Assembly (NCBI GenBank): GCA_025642065.1
Contig: JAODUP010000404.1
Coordinates: 416,735-480,734, forward strand
DNA length: 64,000 nucleotides
Direction of reading: 5' to 3'
Source: Paralvinella palmiformis
Taxonomy: Eukaryota; Annelida; Polychaeta; Terebellida; Alvinellidae
Positions 45,686-57,615 of the stretch are shown in pieces. The translations under genes and the position numbers were made by a program. The notes beneath the pieces are model-generated. The model saw only the letters and a program-made list of their open reading frames with translations. It was not told the origin of the DNA and did not search any database. Position 1 is the stretch's first letter; every line of letters begins with the position of its first letter.

Positions 45686-47418
45686 TCAATTAATCAATCA
45701 AGTTCTTTATTTCAGACATCAATATTTGATACAAATACGAGCCCATATTTAATAAATATATTGACAATTAAAAACTAAAATATGAAAAAAATAAAAAGGT
45801 GTAAAATGCGTTAAAATTACAGATGTATAACCACATTTCTCTGACTATACAATTCTTTGTGCCAAAGGCATTTCAGCTTTGAACTATTGTACATATCAGA
45901 ACTAACAAGACACATTAAAATACTGTTACGTGAGGACTACGTTTGAGGCTAAACACATGTCTTCTATATATAGCACTAAAATTTAGAAATCCTGCATCTC
46001 ATATTAAAACCCATTATAATTCTGAAAGCATTATTATACGCAAAAGTCATGGAAAGGCTGACCGCCCCCTTATACTAAGACCAAAGGGTACATAAATATA
46101 TATTTGTGCTTTACAAATGCAGAGCAAAAATTAAATTTACGTATTAACACATTACTACGTCCGTACAACATTCTTTCTTTAGATTTCATATCCAATTCAT
46201 CATTCAAGCAAATTATTTGCACGTTTACCACATTTGAGAGTATCAAAAAAACATAAGCTTAGATTTACTCCTATTAAAATATCATTAACTTTACCAAATG
46301 TTAATCACAAATTAAACAATGTTTAAAGACCTTTAGCAGACGGCGCAAACAGCACCAAGTCATCTGAATACATAAGATGATTTATCATAATGCCAGCAAA
46401 GCAACAGCCAATTGGAGCAAAATTCAATCCAACACTTAGTTCATTCATATAAAAGTCACAAAATAAAGGGGAGAACACTCCTCCCTGTCTAAGACTATTA
46501 GAAACAGTAAAACCAACGGACAAAGCATTGCAGATAATAATTTACGTAATAAAACAATATCATTCATCCGGTCAAAGACTTGGGAGGCATCTAGAAATGT
46601 AACATACATAAGAGAGCCATGGTTTATATAATACCTAATTATTTCCTTAAGGGTGCCATGTTTACGTTTGAATCCAAACTGATTGGCACATGTTACCAGG
46701 TAAGGTTCAATTCTATTAAGTATTAATAGTTCGATAATTTTACCAAAAAAATGTTAGATAGACATATCGGACGATAATTATTTTTGTCACCAATACGTTT
46801 ATTTTATCTTTTATGATAGGAAAAATAACTGACACTAACAATGACTGAGGCAAGACACCATGCATAAATACAGATGACACAAACAAAGCTACTAGTATTG
46901 ACAGTTTATATCCTGCAACCTTTAAGTGCTCAGACGAATTTCTGTCCATACCAGGATATTTACCACAAGATAGATTGTTAATAACATTCTGTACCTCACT
47001 AGCTGAGATAATCATATCATTTGTAAATACTGTTTCGGGAAGCTTAAATTCATCATATAGCATAGTACAGTTGCTGTTGTTTACAGAGTTAAAAATAGAC
47101 ATGTAGTGATTGTTCCACATATTAGGGATTTAGTCACCCTGGGCATCCCCAACTAAATTAGGCAACTTAACCTTACTATTACTAAAGTTACGAATATCCT
47201 TTCAAAACACTTTGTCAGATTTAGTACATAGCTTGATTCCTATTGTTTTTACGGTTGAGATTTATTGACACAATTGGAATCAACACATTTAATACCATCA
47301 GGGATGGAAATATTATCAAATGCTTGACCCGTTGAATATCCTTTGCATGCAGCTTATCCAAATTGATATGGTGTTTAATTTCATTATTATTACTACTAAT
47401 TACCACTTAGTATTATTA
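45686..47418 (-). pseudogene. APE-type (jockey/RTE-like) LINE, 5'-truncated
   Basis: Minus strand, 1.73 kb, with borders fixed by the LINE-free E copy at 28805. From 5': a pre-RT region (47406-47221), then 47120-46740 with GKYPGMDRNSSEHLK and HGVLPQSLLVSV, then a piece with NQFGFKRKHGT and RT motif A (FLDASQVFD, about 46570-46600), then 46523-46323 with SLRQGG and the catalytic-type box MYSDDLVLFA (YSDD for the usual YADD), then a C-terminal LYGRSNVLIRK region and a 3' end with AATAAAG and a TTGATTGA tail. Frames change several times and the endonuclease is missing. The unit 4 copy shares the main lesions, so they were duplicated together. Clade not resolved. Confidence 0.75.
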
Positions 47419-48030
47419 ATATTTATTCCAAAATAAAGCTATAACTGAATAGTCAGTATAATCCATTAACTAAGAAAAAAACAGAAAGTGACCAAAAGTT
47501 CGGTAAGAATACTTATATATCAAAACCATTTTTAATTACATATGATTAATTTGATGATATCCGTTTGATGACGACATCACACAAGAACGTTCCAGACTGA
47601 GATCATTTTAAATTCAAACTAAAATCTATCATAATTATAACTAATAAGGAGTTGATGATGGTAAGTGATCAGTCGTAAACAATACGACCTTCTAACAAGA
47701 TGATAATTGTAGTCTTATAATGAACGATCTTGTCCTCACTGTATGGTAAAACAACATACAAATCTACACCAAGAAAGGAAGTTAAGTAAAGAGATTAAAC
47801 TAGTTTTTATTTAAAGTCATTATTTAAAGTACGTCGCGATGTTCTTTGGTTCTAGTATCGTATGGATTTCATTATGGCGTCTCTTAGCATAACAAACAGT
47901 TTATTGTCTTAGAATAACGTTATATTTTGTTTGTTTGAGAGTGCGTCTCTGTGGGCTCGGGTATGTAGGCAATCAAGTTGAAAATTGTAGCGACCATCTG
48001 CATTATTATTATTATTTTTATTATTATTAT
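47419..48030 (+). repeat. Post-LINE flank and D block, unit 3
   Basis: Near-identical to 60850-61435; the D core lies at about 47838-47890 and (ATT)n follows. Confidence 0.7.
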
Positions 48031-48354
48031 CAAAGAATTCATTAGAAAGACACTTCTGTATTATATTTAAAAAAAAATATTTGCTATTTTATATCAATTA
48101 ATTATTGCCAAAAGTATTTTGTTTACGTAAATTCGTTAAAACCACTATAACATTTTGCTATCCATATTTGGAAGCTATGCTGCCAAAAAATACGTTTAAT
48201 TCTAAAATCTAAATATTTAAAATCAATTAATTCTAACTTATTGACTATTTTAGCAAACCAAGATGATGTTAATGTAATTTGATCAAACAACTCAATGGAT
48301 ACAACATTACTGTAAATAATATTAGTTTACAAGTGTGCTGGGATCGTGTCAGTT

Positions 48355-48580
48355 TGACGGCTCAAGGCGGATTTAGACCAAACCACTATTCCGAAATGGG
48401 GTGTGAATTAGGCTAGGGTTTGGATTATAGTTATGGTAATGCGCGCTGACCTTATTATTATAGTTAATACGTTTTATACAAGTAAAGTCGGGCTCCCAAT
48501 GTTACTGCCATACAGCGGCAACTACCAAGTACCTCCATTTTGAAAAAGTGGTTTAGTCCAAATACTCCACCTGGCTCTAC
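48355..48580. mobile_element. Small MITE with ~36-bp imperfect TIRs
   Basis: The left arm at 48367-48402 (GGATTTAGACCAAACCAC then ATTCCGAAATGG) is an imperfect reverse complement of 48532-48571 (CCATTTTGAAAAAGTGG then TTTAGTCCAAATACTCC). About 130 bases lie between. No coding capacity. Target duplication unclear. Confidence 0.5.
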
Positions 48581-48739
48581 TTTAAATATTAATAATTAAT
48601 TTTCAGTGTAATTATTTTGAATCTACATGTTATATTTTTAAGCATGAATAGTTAGTGGTACCATAAACAATTATTACACACAAATAATAGTAGTTAAATA
48701 TTAAGCAATTGGTAGTTAAAGTTGAACCATTTAACATTG

Positions 48740-48960
48740 AAAAGGTGGCTGATTGCTAGAGGCTTGGCGCCAGGATATGGCTGCTCGGTGGCTTCAAAAT
48801 AACATTAGCGCCCGCTATCCAGTCTTTAATATCTGTCAGTGACCTCCACACGACCTCTACATAACTGTATTGCTAGTGCCGGATCCCTGTTTGTGTCAGC
48901 ACTGGACGCCACAGCAGCCCCCATTCAGTTGTGTGTGTTTCAGGTTGATTTGATAATATA
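48740..48960. other. Less AT-rich single-copy block
   Basis: About 220 bases richer in G and C, with GGCGCCAGGATATGGC, ACAGCAGCCCCCATTCAG and a TTTCAG that could end an intron. No extended reading frame and no copy elsewhere in the window. Confidence 0.25.
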
Positions 48961-49422
48961 ATTGCTGATAACGATTTGCTGCTGCGCTTTTGGGTGCTCA
49001 AATTGAAAATCTGCAAAACTACACACAGAGCAGAGCGTAGGATCTTGTTCCACAGATTCCATATACATCTATATACCTACGTATTGTTTAAATAGTTACC
49101 ATTTATACATAACAATATACACCTTTATATCTTAGCTGATGCCTAACTTTTATCGGTGCCAGTAATTTAGCTTATTAACTTTAATACCGTTTTATTTTCA
49201 AACGTTCTAGGACATGAATGGCTTATATTGTGCCGATGTGTCGTTAAATAACATCAATTCATCCACATATTCAAATTTGCCGACTTACAGTTTTCGTGCA
49301 TTTAAGAGTTTGGGCATACAATATGTCGGTCTCATTGCTTAGATTAAATAGCAGTAAGTAGCTTACATAGTAGAAAAGTGTGAGTGATTCTCCATTAATG
49401 GTTGATTTTATCTTGTAGATCA

Positions 49423-49600
49423 CAGGGGTCGGCAACCTTATTAAGGGGATGTTCGGTCGTAAAAATGAATTTGTTCGGCGTGCCGGAAAAGGTGCTAAGT
49501 GGGGTGAGGAAGGAAGGATATGGGGAAGGTTCCCCTTCTCACGTTTTTTTAACAGTCTTTCAAAATGAAGGGATTTGGGAGCATCAACAATATATGAAAT
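49423..49600 (+). mobile_element. Possible hAT-type MITE end
   Basis: CAGGGGTCGGCAACC at 49423-49437 matches the kind of terminal sequence found in several hAT elements. No matching GGTTGCCGAC end was found nearby, so this is one end or a chance match. The open frames here (49402-49617 plus, 49663-49271 minus) show no domain. Confidence 0.35.
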
Positions 49601-49619
49601 TGTTTCGAACTGTATAAGT

Positions 49620-51050
49620 AATAGAGCACAATTTGGATTAAGCTTTAAGTGCTCATATTTCAATTAGCTTAAATACAAATTATCCAAGATGATCTGATAT
49701 CTTAGCAATTTTCAAGCAGATAATTGTATCCAAGCTGATTTCTTAATTGCAGATAATTACTCATAGATTAGCTCAAGCAATCGTAGAGTTATTCCAGTTA
49801 TAACTATGTCAGGATCACAGGCGGCAATGTTATTAGTAATATGCGTGATGGGGTCTGATCAATAAAAAAAAAAATGGATGATGCCTAGGTAGCCTAGAAA
49901 AATTATAATTATTGGTGGTCGCTTTTGTGCAAATCTATGTATTGTGGTGGGTGGGTGTCAGGTAATTGAACACGGTGTATATTTTATGTAGAATCACAAA
50001 GAACTAAATACCATCGGAGATAATGTAACAGTTTAAAATCGAAATATATCATTTTAATTTTGTCAATATCATCGTGATCGGTAGTGACATCTGACGTGTT
50101 TGCAATAAATGTTTGTGGTATGTCATGGCCAGGGAATGGATTGATAACATCTATGAAATAATTTTGGTATAATTTGAGACTTCCACTGTGAACACTCCTA
50201 GCCTTAATTAAGTATAATTAAGTATACACAGGTTAAATGAATGTAGACTTTTATGTAGATTCATAACAATTTAATATCTCAGGATTAACTGCATCTACGT
50301 GATGAATTAGTACCGTGTGAACCCAATATTATTGTCCACAGTAAAGCCTGGTGTAAAAATATATATTATCACCCAAGATGAATTTTATCCCCAGATATGA
50401 ATCTAATGGCATCAAGACTAGAGTGTTGAGCATATTCAGACATTTTAACCTGATTTTTGAAGCCACATGGTTCACTTCGATGTTGCGTACTATCATAATT
50501 TATTCGGGGGACACTATAATGCCGAAAAGACAATTCCTCCGCGGGGCAGTAATACTTCAGTTTGTAGGCATACAATAAATCATTAACTAAAACATAATCT
50601 AGGATTAATATTATGACAAATGCATACTTCTAGAAAGCTAACAGATCATGTACATAAACATTTTGTTTGCAAACCTGTATAAAGTGTATTAATCTGATTA
50701 AAAAAAAATATAACTAACTTTGTACACGGCATACAAAACGAGACTACTTAATTGATCAAACGGGAGCATTTTATATAGAGATGCCATATTTAACGGGGAA
50801 TCTTAGTGCGAGCTAAAATTTAAATTATGGGTGGTTGGGTGTAATACAAAACTTTAAAATTAATTGTGGGTGTGGGGGGTAAACAAATTGTTTCCCACCA
50901 CCCCAATACAATTATTTATGGAATTACCTTCAGTTAATTGATGATATTAATTTGTTGTAATTGGTGGCCATTGAAATATAAATTGTAATTTGTATCAATA
51001 ATTAGCTAGACTCTAATTGAAAGTAACAAATTATTGTTATAAAATGTAGT
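49620..51050. other. Unannotated AT-rich DNA
   Basis: No recognised gene or repeat; overlapping short frames near 50370-50578 on both strands look like chance. Confidence 0.5.
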
Positions 51051-51085
51051 TCTCTTATTACTATGACCCAATTTAATTTTATTGT

Positions 51086-51530
51086 GTGGGATTTTGTCCC
51101 TATTTTCACTTTCTGGGATTATGTCCTGTTATATTTTGTACTGTGGGATTATGTCCTGTTATATTTTGTACTGTGGGATTATGTCCTGTTATATTTTGTA
51201 CTGTGGGATTATGTCCTGTTATATTTTGTACTGTGGGATTATGTCCTGTTATATTTTGTACTGTGGGATTATGTCCTGTTATATTTTGTACTGTGGGATT
51301 ATGTCCTGTTATATTTTGTACTGTGGGATTATGTCCTGTTATATTTTGTACTGTGGGACTATGTCCTGTTATATTTTGTACTGTGGGACTATGTCCTGTT
51401 ATATTTTGTACTATGGGATTATGTCCTGTTATATTTTGTACTGTGGGATTATGTCCTGTTATATTTTGTGGTGTGGGATTATGTCCGGGTTGATTTCGTA
51501 CTGTAGTATTTTGTCCTGTGATATTTTGTC
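51086..51530. repeat. 30-bp minisatellite, twelve core units
   Basis: Twelve contiguous 30-base units (51116-51475) starting GGATTATGTCCTGTTATATT and ending TTGTACTGTG, with degenerate units on both sides. Only a few single-base variants exist (GGACT in the units at 51356 and 51386, ACTATG near 51410). Because 30 is a multiple of three and the unit has no stop in any forward frame, all three plus frames are open for over 130 codons. Confidence 0.95.
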
Positions 51531-51689
51531 TCGGATTCTTTTAAACTATGATACCTTTTCTGAGGGAAGATATATCTCTAATGTATGCGTTTATATATTT
51601 TTCTAAATAGTTTGGTTACGATAGGAATATGAATTAGTGTTCACCTATTTTCGAGCTAATACAAAATTTTGCACTTATTAGCTATCGAG

Positions 51690-52034
51690 TCAGGACCAAA
51701 ATGTTCTGGCCATCCTCGTGACCTTACCTGCACCTGTGCTCAACCTAACTACTACTAGTTCACTCGGTCGTCTGTTCATTTACATACATTGTAAATCTGA
51801 CACCTCGGTAAATGCTTCTTGTTATAACAGTAGAAAACAATCTTCTTAAGGAATTTACCAAAACCTTTCTTTAGCCATTTCAGCCCCATTAAGAGTCAAT
51901 TAACCAGTACTTTAAATTGGATTATTTAATGTGTGGTTGATCGTGTTCACATTTTGACACTATTTTTAATTCGTGTGAGCATATAATTTGTATAATTCCT
52001 GAAAATTTGAAGCGAAGTTGAACTGTTCCTTTAA
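51690..52034. mobile_element. MITE M5, left-truncated
   Basis: Matches the interior and right end of M2/M3, from GCCATCCTCGTGACCTTACC to GTTGAACTGTTCCTTTAA at 52031-52034. The left end and the promoter-like centre are missing. Confidence 0.6.
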
Positions 52035-52169
52035 TAGAATAAGTTATATAACTATAACCTAAAATCTAAAAACACACCTGTTCTAGGTTACTTTTACGGA
52101 TAAATAGTAATCTTTTAAAGCTCCTATAGTTTTTTAGACATATTATTTGGGGTTTTATTATGTTATATA

Positions 52170-52227
52170 TTATTTGTACAGTGCCTTTCAATGGCTCCTA
52201 CTAGTAATGGTGCTTTATGAAATATAC

Positions 52228-52270
<43 letters not shown>
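52170..52270 (+). mobile_element. Solo 3' end of the CR1/L2 LINE
   Basis: TGCCTTTCAATGGCTCCTAC, then AATGGTGCTTTATGAAATAT and (ATT)n (52230-52270), matches the 3' end of the LINE at 25167-25235 read in its own direction. A severely 5'-truncated copy. Confidence 0.65.
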
Positions 52271-52389
52271 GTTGTTGTTGTTATTGTTCTTGTTCATGAA
52301 CCATTCGCGAACAAAATCGCCGAGATACTTTATCACGTAATGGACCCAGTGACGCACAAAACGAGTTTTCCAGAGGGTGGTGTTGGTCA

Positions 52390-52610
52390 TTTTTAAAGCT
52401 CTATACACAAACGTGATTCCTACTCAGCGGTGGCCTAATCCGTTTGTATTTAGCATGTATTTAACCAGCGAGTAGTAGACCCCTGGAATGGATTACCTGA
52501 GGCAGTTGTCATGGCACCCTTACTGAATGCATTCAACAATAGGCTAGACAGACAAACCACCAAAATCTATATCACCACTGAAACTAGTTTAAAAAAGCAT
52601 TATTGAACTT
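52390..52610 (+). pseudogene. RT C-terminal fragment of another LINE
   Basis: The plus frame near 52465-52605 reads RVVDPWNGLPEAVV, then NAFNNRLD, ending in a stop at about 52604. This is the conserved end of many jockey/CR1-type polymerase ORFs (WNxLPExVV ... FKxRLD). Only this end is left, upstream codons are interrupted, and the family differs from both other LINEs here. Confidence 0.55.
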
Positions 52611-52763
52611 TAACATAACATCAACTGATCTGACTATTCATATTATTCATTTATGTTTTGGTTATCTTTAAACACGATGGTATGCGATGATCTGGTTAAT
52701 TGAGTAATTTTTATATACATGAAGTCATATTTTTCTAGCTTTTAGGTTACAATTGACTTAATG

Positions 52764-53512
52764 TTAAACGAACAATTCACCCTCAGATAATATGTCTGAA
52801 ATGTCTAAAGCTCATAAAAGTAACCACAAATCGCTTAGTAATAATGACGAAATATACCCGATATTATAGATATAAGGAAATAATCATAATTTACGACGTT
52901 TTCGAATGACAGATTGTAAAGTGGGAAGAAGAAAAGTCACGTGTTCTGACGTCATCTGGCACAACGATTAAATAATCATCTTCGTCCAGATCAAGTTAGG
53001 TCACAAATGCTCTGGCTGAGGCATCCTCATGACCTTACCTGCCCTTTTCCTCAACCAACTAACTACTAACTGCCGTATTCGTTGGTTCATTTAAATAGAT
53101 CTGACAGCTGAGTAGAAGCTTCTACAAAATAGTCTTCTTGAGTAATTTCACTTTATAGCTTACATTAGCCATTTCAGTAGATCAGAGACTGTTTGGACCA
53201 ACTACAGGTAATATTCGTGAACACCCTTTTGTTCCGAAATCACACGCTTGGCTGACTCCTGCGTACGTTGTTATAGCCGGGCAATACAAACAGCTTGTTT
53301 TAAGTGACGTCATAGTTCAGGAGCATCCGGTTTGTGTTTGGATTAAATATGGCGGCGCTCATAGACGAATTGTATTCGATTCACCAGCTTTTTAAACTAG
53401 ATTATTTAATATGTGATTAACTGTGTTAGTATTTTAACGCCACCTATAACATATCAGAATAAACTTGTATTATTCCTGAACAATTTGAAATTAAGGTGAA
53501 CTATTCCTTTAA
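52764..53512. mobile_element. TTAA-flanked MITE M3
   Basis: Ends TTAAACGAACAATTCACC and GGTGAACTATTCCTTTAA. Same internal motifs as M2: CACGTG near 52940, TGACGTCA beside it and at 53305-53312, CATCCGG, then ATGGCGGCG at 53349 opening a short frame MAALIDELYSIH. Confidence 0.75.
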
Positions 53513-55766
53513 GCATTTTGTATTTAACAATGTTTGGTATTTAAGGCAAGCTTTCTCATTAGTGGACTAATTAATAGTTATCTGATTCTGAAGAGATTAT
53601 AGTAAAGAAATTCTTGATTTGATAATTGTTCCTTAATGTCAGAAATTCTAATGCTGTCGGCACATATGAAACATAACCTTCTGTTAATTGTCATGCTAAT
53701 TAGTATATAAAAGCCCACAAACTAAATCCATATTTAATAAATTTATTGAAAAATTTATAAAAAATACAGATCAAAGCGAACTGACACATGTATAATTATT
53801 TTTGATTATTTTTAAACGCATTCTTGTCAATTGTTTATTAGTAAAAATTCAGGTTAATGGGAAAATACAATCGATTAGTTGAGTTGTACTTTATTACCAA
53901 CATTCACAGGAAACTAAATTGTCGGCAATAAACTGATTGTTCAATGTTGATACTAATTACACCATAAAAAAATAAATAAAGAAAAATACAATTTCTGCAT
54001 CATAAATCAAATACTGTCAGTAAATAGATAGTCCTTTAGTATCCATCTTTAACTCTAGATATTGTTGACAAATATTATATTGAATATCATATTGACTATT
54101 TTATGTTCTAACACACTGAGAGGTTTTTTAAACCATAAACGCGAGCGCATGTTAAATAACCAAAACACAGAGAGGTGGTGGGGGAGTGGTTATTATTTAT
54201 TTCGGGTTTTGGTTATCACAAAGAAAACAAAAAACTGCCACATAATGGTATAATTGTTATATATGTCCACTGATAATTGGTACTGGTTCTGGAAAACCTT
54301 TGTTTCCCATATCTAGCGTAAGAGAGAACAGGATATGAAAGTGGCTGGCGACTAAAACATACATATCCCTCTTCTTTCCTATACAGAATTTGCTACAGTA
54401 CCATTTAGTCATAAAAATTGGCTTATTATAAATTTTGCCAAACAAACAAACATCTTAAAATTGATTGTTTCCCTTTTATCCCAGTTAGTTAGAAAACACT
54501 TTATTTTGGATTAATTTTAATCTCTAACATTTTGTAAACATATTTAATGATGACACGAAGACTGATTGTCATATTTATCTTCCGAAGATTGGCCATCCGT
54601 GTCAACCACAGACTCCGAATAATGAAATAAACAGAACAAATAAATCATCGATCTGTCATTCAGTTAATGAGTATTAATCACATCGAGAGTATCAACATTA
54701 TCTACTATGATGAAAGATAGGAGCCAAGAATTGATGTTCCTTTTTATATCTATTTGGTGAGAGGACGTCAGCGTAAGAGTTCTACGGAAAGGCACGAACA
54801 GCCATTTTATTACAAGATGAATTATTACAACTTTGATGAACGTAAATAGAAAGTGGCAGATTCTTCTAGCAGACTTGTCAAGTATTAATAAACTTTCGAA
54901 TACGGGAGTATATGAAAACCGTACGACTTTCTACTTGTTTGACCTCTATATGTCTTAGGTACGAACTATTATGATAAATGCGTACCGATTTGCCGACGTT
55001 ACATATCTCAACATATCATCAATGAGGTTTCGCGATATAGCATCGATCATTCGTCTTTTCCTAGCAAAAGGTATTTGAAAACCTGAGTTTATTTTTGAGC
55101 TTGACAATAGACACTAAAACTAAAAAATGTCAAGCCGACTTACTACTCTTAAAGGACATGTTATAGATTGCAAACAAATGGACAAGGAAAGGACTATTAG
55201 TCTCCCATATACTTATCAAATACAAAAATTATCACCGTGATCCGACAACTATTCTTTAAAACCGAAATTTACTTCAGCAAATTTAGTTGAGACTACAGCA
55301 TTGTTTAGTATTTAGTAAATGCCGTAATTATCTATTTTCAATGATTGACCAAAGCAGGATTGTGTGTTTTAATACTTGGATAATATTATGTGGGAAGATG
55401 TGCAGCTACTTAAATGAGATATCGTCCTGAATGAACCATAGAACCGGTTAACGCCTAACGATAATAGACCAATAATTTAAAAATAATAAATTTCGAAAAA
55501 CAGGAAAAGCCAAAAGTTACTGACATATATTTAATTACATTAATAATTAAATATTTGAAAGTAATTTTCGTATGAGATTTAATCAACAGGTTTTCTGCGA
55601 GAAAGGCTGGAGCTGGTGAGGAGCGGGAGGAGGGGGGGGGGTAAGGGTTAGGATTATAATTTATCGTGGTATAGGATAGAGCCGAAATAAAGAAAGTTGG
55701 CCATATTGGAGTCAATGTGATGTATATACATGGATGATTACTTCAAATATTATTACAGAAAATGGC

Positions 55767-56228
55767 TTAAAGGAATAGTCCACCCTCATAAAATAAATCT
55801 TAAATATGTAATGCTTAGAACAATAACATAATAATAATCACGAAATATATAGAGTAATAATCCAAATTACTGGAATACCATTAATATGGTTGTAAATCAT
55901 TCATGACGTAATATTAACAAGATATTGCCGTTCAGTTCTGGAATAATTCTTTGCTCACACTTTTAAAAATGCTTTTATACAGGCTATACAGCCTTCAGGT
56001 CATTCGGATACGCTGAAATGACGTCAGCATTCAGGAGCTTCCGGTCTCTGTCTAGCTTCAAAATGGCGGCTCCCACATGCCATTAAAAGTCGATTAATCG
56101 GCACTTTGAACTGGATTATTTAATATGTGGGTGATGATTGTGTACACATTTTGACACTCTTTATGATATTTGTGACAATAGCTCTACTAGTCCTGAAAAT
56201 TTGAAATGAAGGTGGACTATCCAATCAA
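55767..56228. mobile_element. TTAA-flanked MITE M4, distinct subfamily
   Basis: About 460 bases between AATGGCTTAA and CAAGGAGATACG. Begins TTAAAGGAATAGTCCACC and ends GGTGGACTAT-CCAATCAA, with the right TTAA changed to TCAA. Unit 3 has the unfilled site AATGGCTTAAAGAGATACG at 44097. The interior repeats the M plan: TGACGTCA at 56019-56026, CTTCCGG and AAAATGGCGGC with ATG at 56063. Confidence 0.75.
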
Positions 56229-57010
56229 GGAGATACGTAGAGTGATCATCATACACTTTGGATTAAAATAGTGATGGAAAAAACCAAGCAAATTAGATGA
56301 TAGTGGTAAAACTTGGAATCCAGTTTATTTTGGGGATTGATAAAAATATCAAGCGGATAAACATATTCAACCTCGGAATATTTGTTATCCTACCAACAAC
56401 AGACTCCGAATCCGAAATTATACATCACAGATGCATCATCAATTTGTCTCTTGATTGATGAGTGCCAGCCTAGTTTTCAACACTAATAATATCTATTATA
56501 AAGGAAGTTGAATGCCAAAACATTTGATGTCTATATATACTTTTGGAAAAGTATAAAAGCCTAATAATACCTTGGAGCGTTCCAGGCAGCCTGTTCAGGA
56601 CGAGATGAATGAGGAAAACGTTGATGAACGTAAATAACAAATAGTGCATTCCACTAGACTAGGTCTCTTTGTTGTAGATAAGGAAACATTTTCGAGTGTT
56701 ATGAATGGAACAATAGGACAACGTTACAAATTGATATCACCTGTGACTTGGATAGAAAAAACTTCGACAATTGAAAATGATCGATTGTATAAAAATACAT
56801 TTACAGAGAATGATATTTATTACATCACACGGAAAGAAGGAAAGAATAGAGGAAAGAGATGATCCATACACGTTGCAGATACAAATTAACCTCCTTATAA
56901 CTTGTGACTGTTAAGTCAGTGATGCTACTTATTTCAAATAAGGAGTCGGATTTTAATTGTATTCATGACAAACATACCTACTAGCTTTAAATGTCAGAGT
57001 ATGGACTGAA

Positions 57011-57301
57011 TCATGGTTGTTTCCCGATAGCGATGTTGTGGGAAAGTTCATGTCGGGCCGTATTAAGACCATGATCGTCAAGAAAGTGTTGGCCCCTGGT
57101 CTTTGTGCCAACGTTGTCCAACTGTGTCCGAACCACAAATTTTCTTTGCTGACTGACAAAAGTAACGACCAAGGTTCAACCCAGAGATGGCCAGGGCAGT
57201 GACGCGATTTGTCGATATACCGATCTGCAATATCGTCACCGGAGCGAACATATTTGAAACGATCGACAACTGTTTCAGGAATTTACTGATTTTTTTCAAT
57301 T
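57011..57301 (+). pseudogene. hAT transposase-like fragment, N part
   Basis: From 57017 the frame reads FPDSDVVGKF, RIKTMIVKKVL and FSLLTDKSNDQ, then breaks; a second frame from about 57190 reads VTRFVDIPICNI and IFETIDNC. These match in order the K-T-x-I, FSLxxDxSND and VTRFLDMPVCN motifs of hAT-derived ZNF862/SCAND3-like proteins. The segment between the two motifs (normally about 15 residues) is shortened and frameshifted. GTAAAT after 57301 could be a splice donor. Identification from motif order. Confidence 0.65.
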
Positions 57302-57496
57302 GTAAATTATTTAATTTAGTGAATACGATCTTTTCATAACATTTTAAATGTCTAGCTGAGCTTTGTCATTGAACTGCAATAGCTGAATTATTTTGATTAG
57401 TAAGTACATAAATTTCCTTTTTTGTATGACTTATTGATTCACATATTGCCTAAGCTTCTTATTGTTACTGTGTAAAATGTAAAGACATGCATTGGT

Positions 57497-57615
57497 ATCA
57501 TTTATTTATGTCTGTACTTTCTTTTAGTACTCGAGGAATCCCTAGGAAAATCCACTGATATTATTTATTTATGTCACTTTATTTTCTTTCAGTACATGAG
57601 GAATCCCTTGGACGA
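57497..57615. repeat. 62-bp tandem duplication of a splice-acceptor-like region
   Basis: TTATTTATGTC, a pyrimidine tract, TAGTAC or CAGTAC, then GAGGAATCCCT occur at about 57501-57545 and 57563-57608. Each copy looks like an intron end plus the first bases of the following hAT exon; only the downstream copy leads into the long open frame. Confidence 0.6.

Larger units (their letters stand above)
41475..51690 (+). repeat. Array unit 3
   Basis: Block C3 is short and rearranged (41475-44130): near 41830 it jumps from a position equivalent to 34900 of unit 2 back to one equivalent to 33910. Then come family A (44270-45080), E (45220-45685), LINE (45686-47418), flank and D (47419-48000) and about 3.6 kb of private sequence with a MITE and a minisatellite. 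Confidence 0.65.
52620..56640 (+). repeat. Block C, copy 4
   Basis: Collinear with C1 and C2 with internal deletions: no SINE fragment and no element B. Holds MITEs M3 and M4 and a G run at 55632-55641. After M4 it continues through the GACTCCGAATCCGAAATTAT region like C1 and C2. Confidence 0.7.

Noticed and set aside
46323..46523. Independent small gene duplicated at 59758-59958
   Set aside because: It is the SLRQGG...YSDD segment of a LINE reverse transcriptase; both copies were duplicated with the unit.
49271..49663. 130-codon minus-strand gene
   Set aside because: No recognisable domain, it spans a hAT-like terminal motif on the other strand, and lies in AT-rich DNA with no other exon.
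51063..51606. Three overlapping frames of 135-174 codons as membrane-repeat proteins
   Set aside because: All three forward frames are open because the 30-bp unit lacks stops; no flanking coding sequence or start context distinguishes one.
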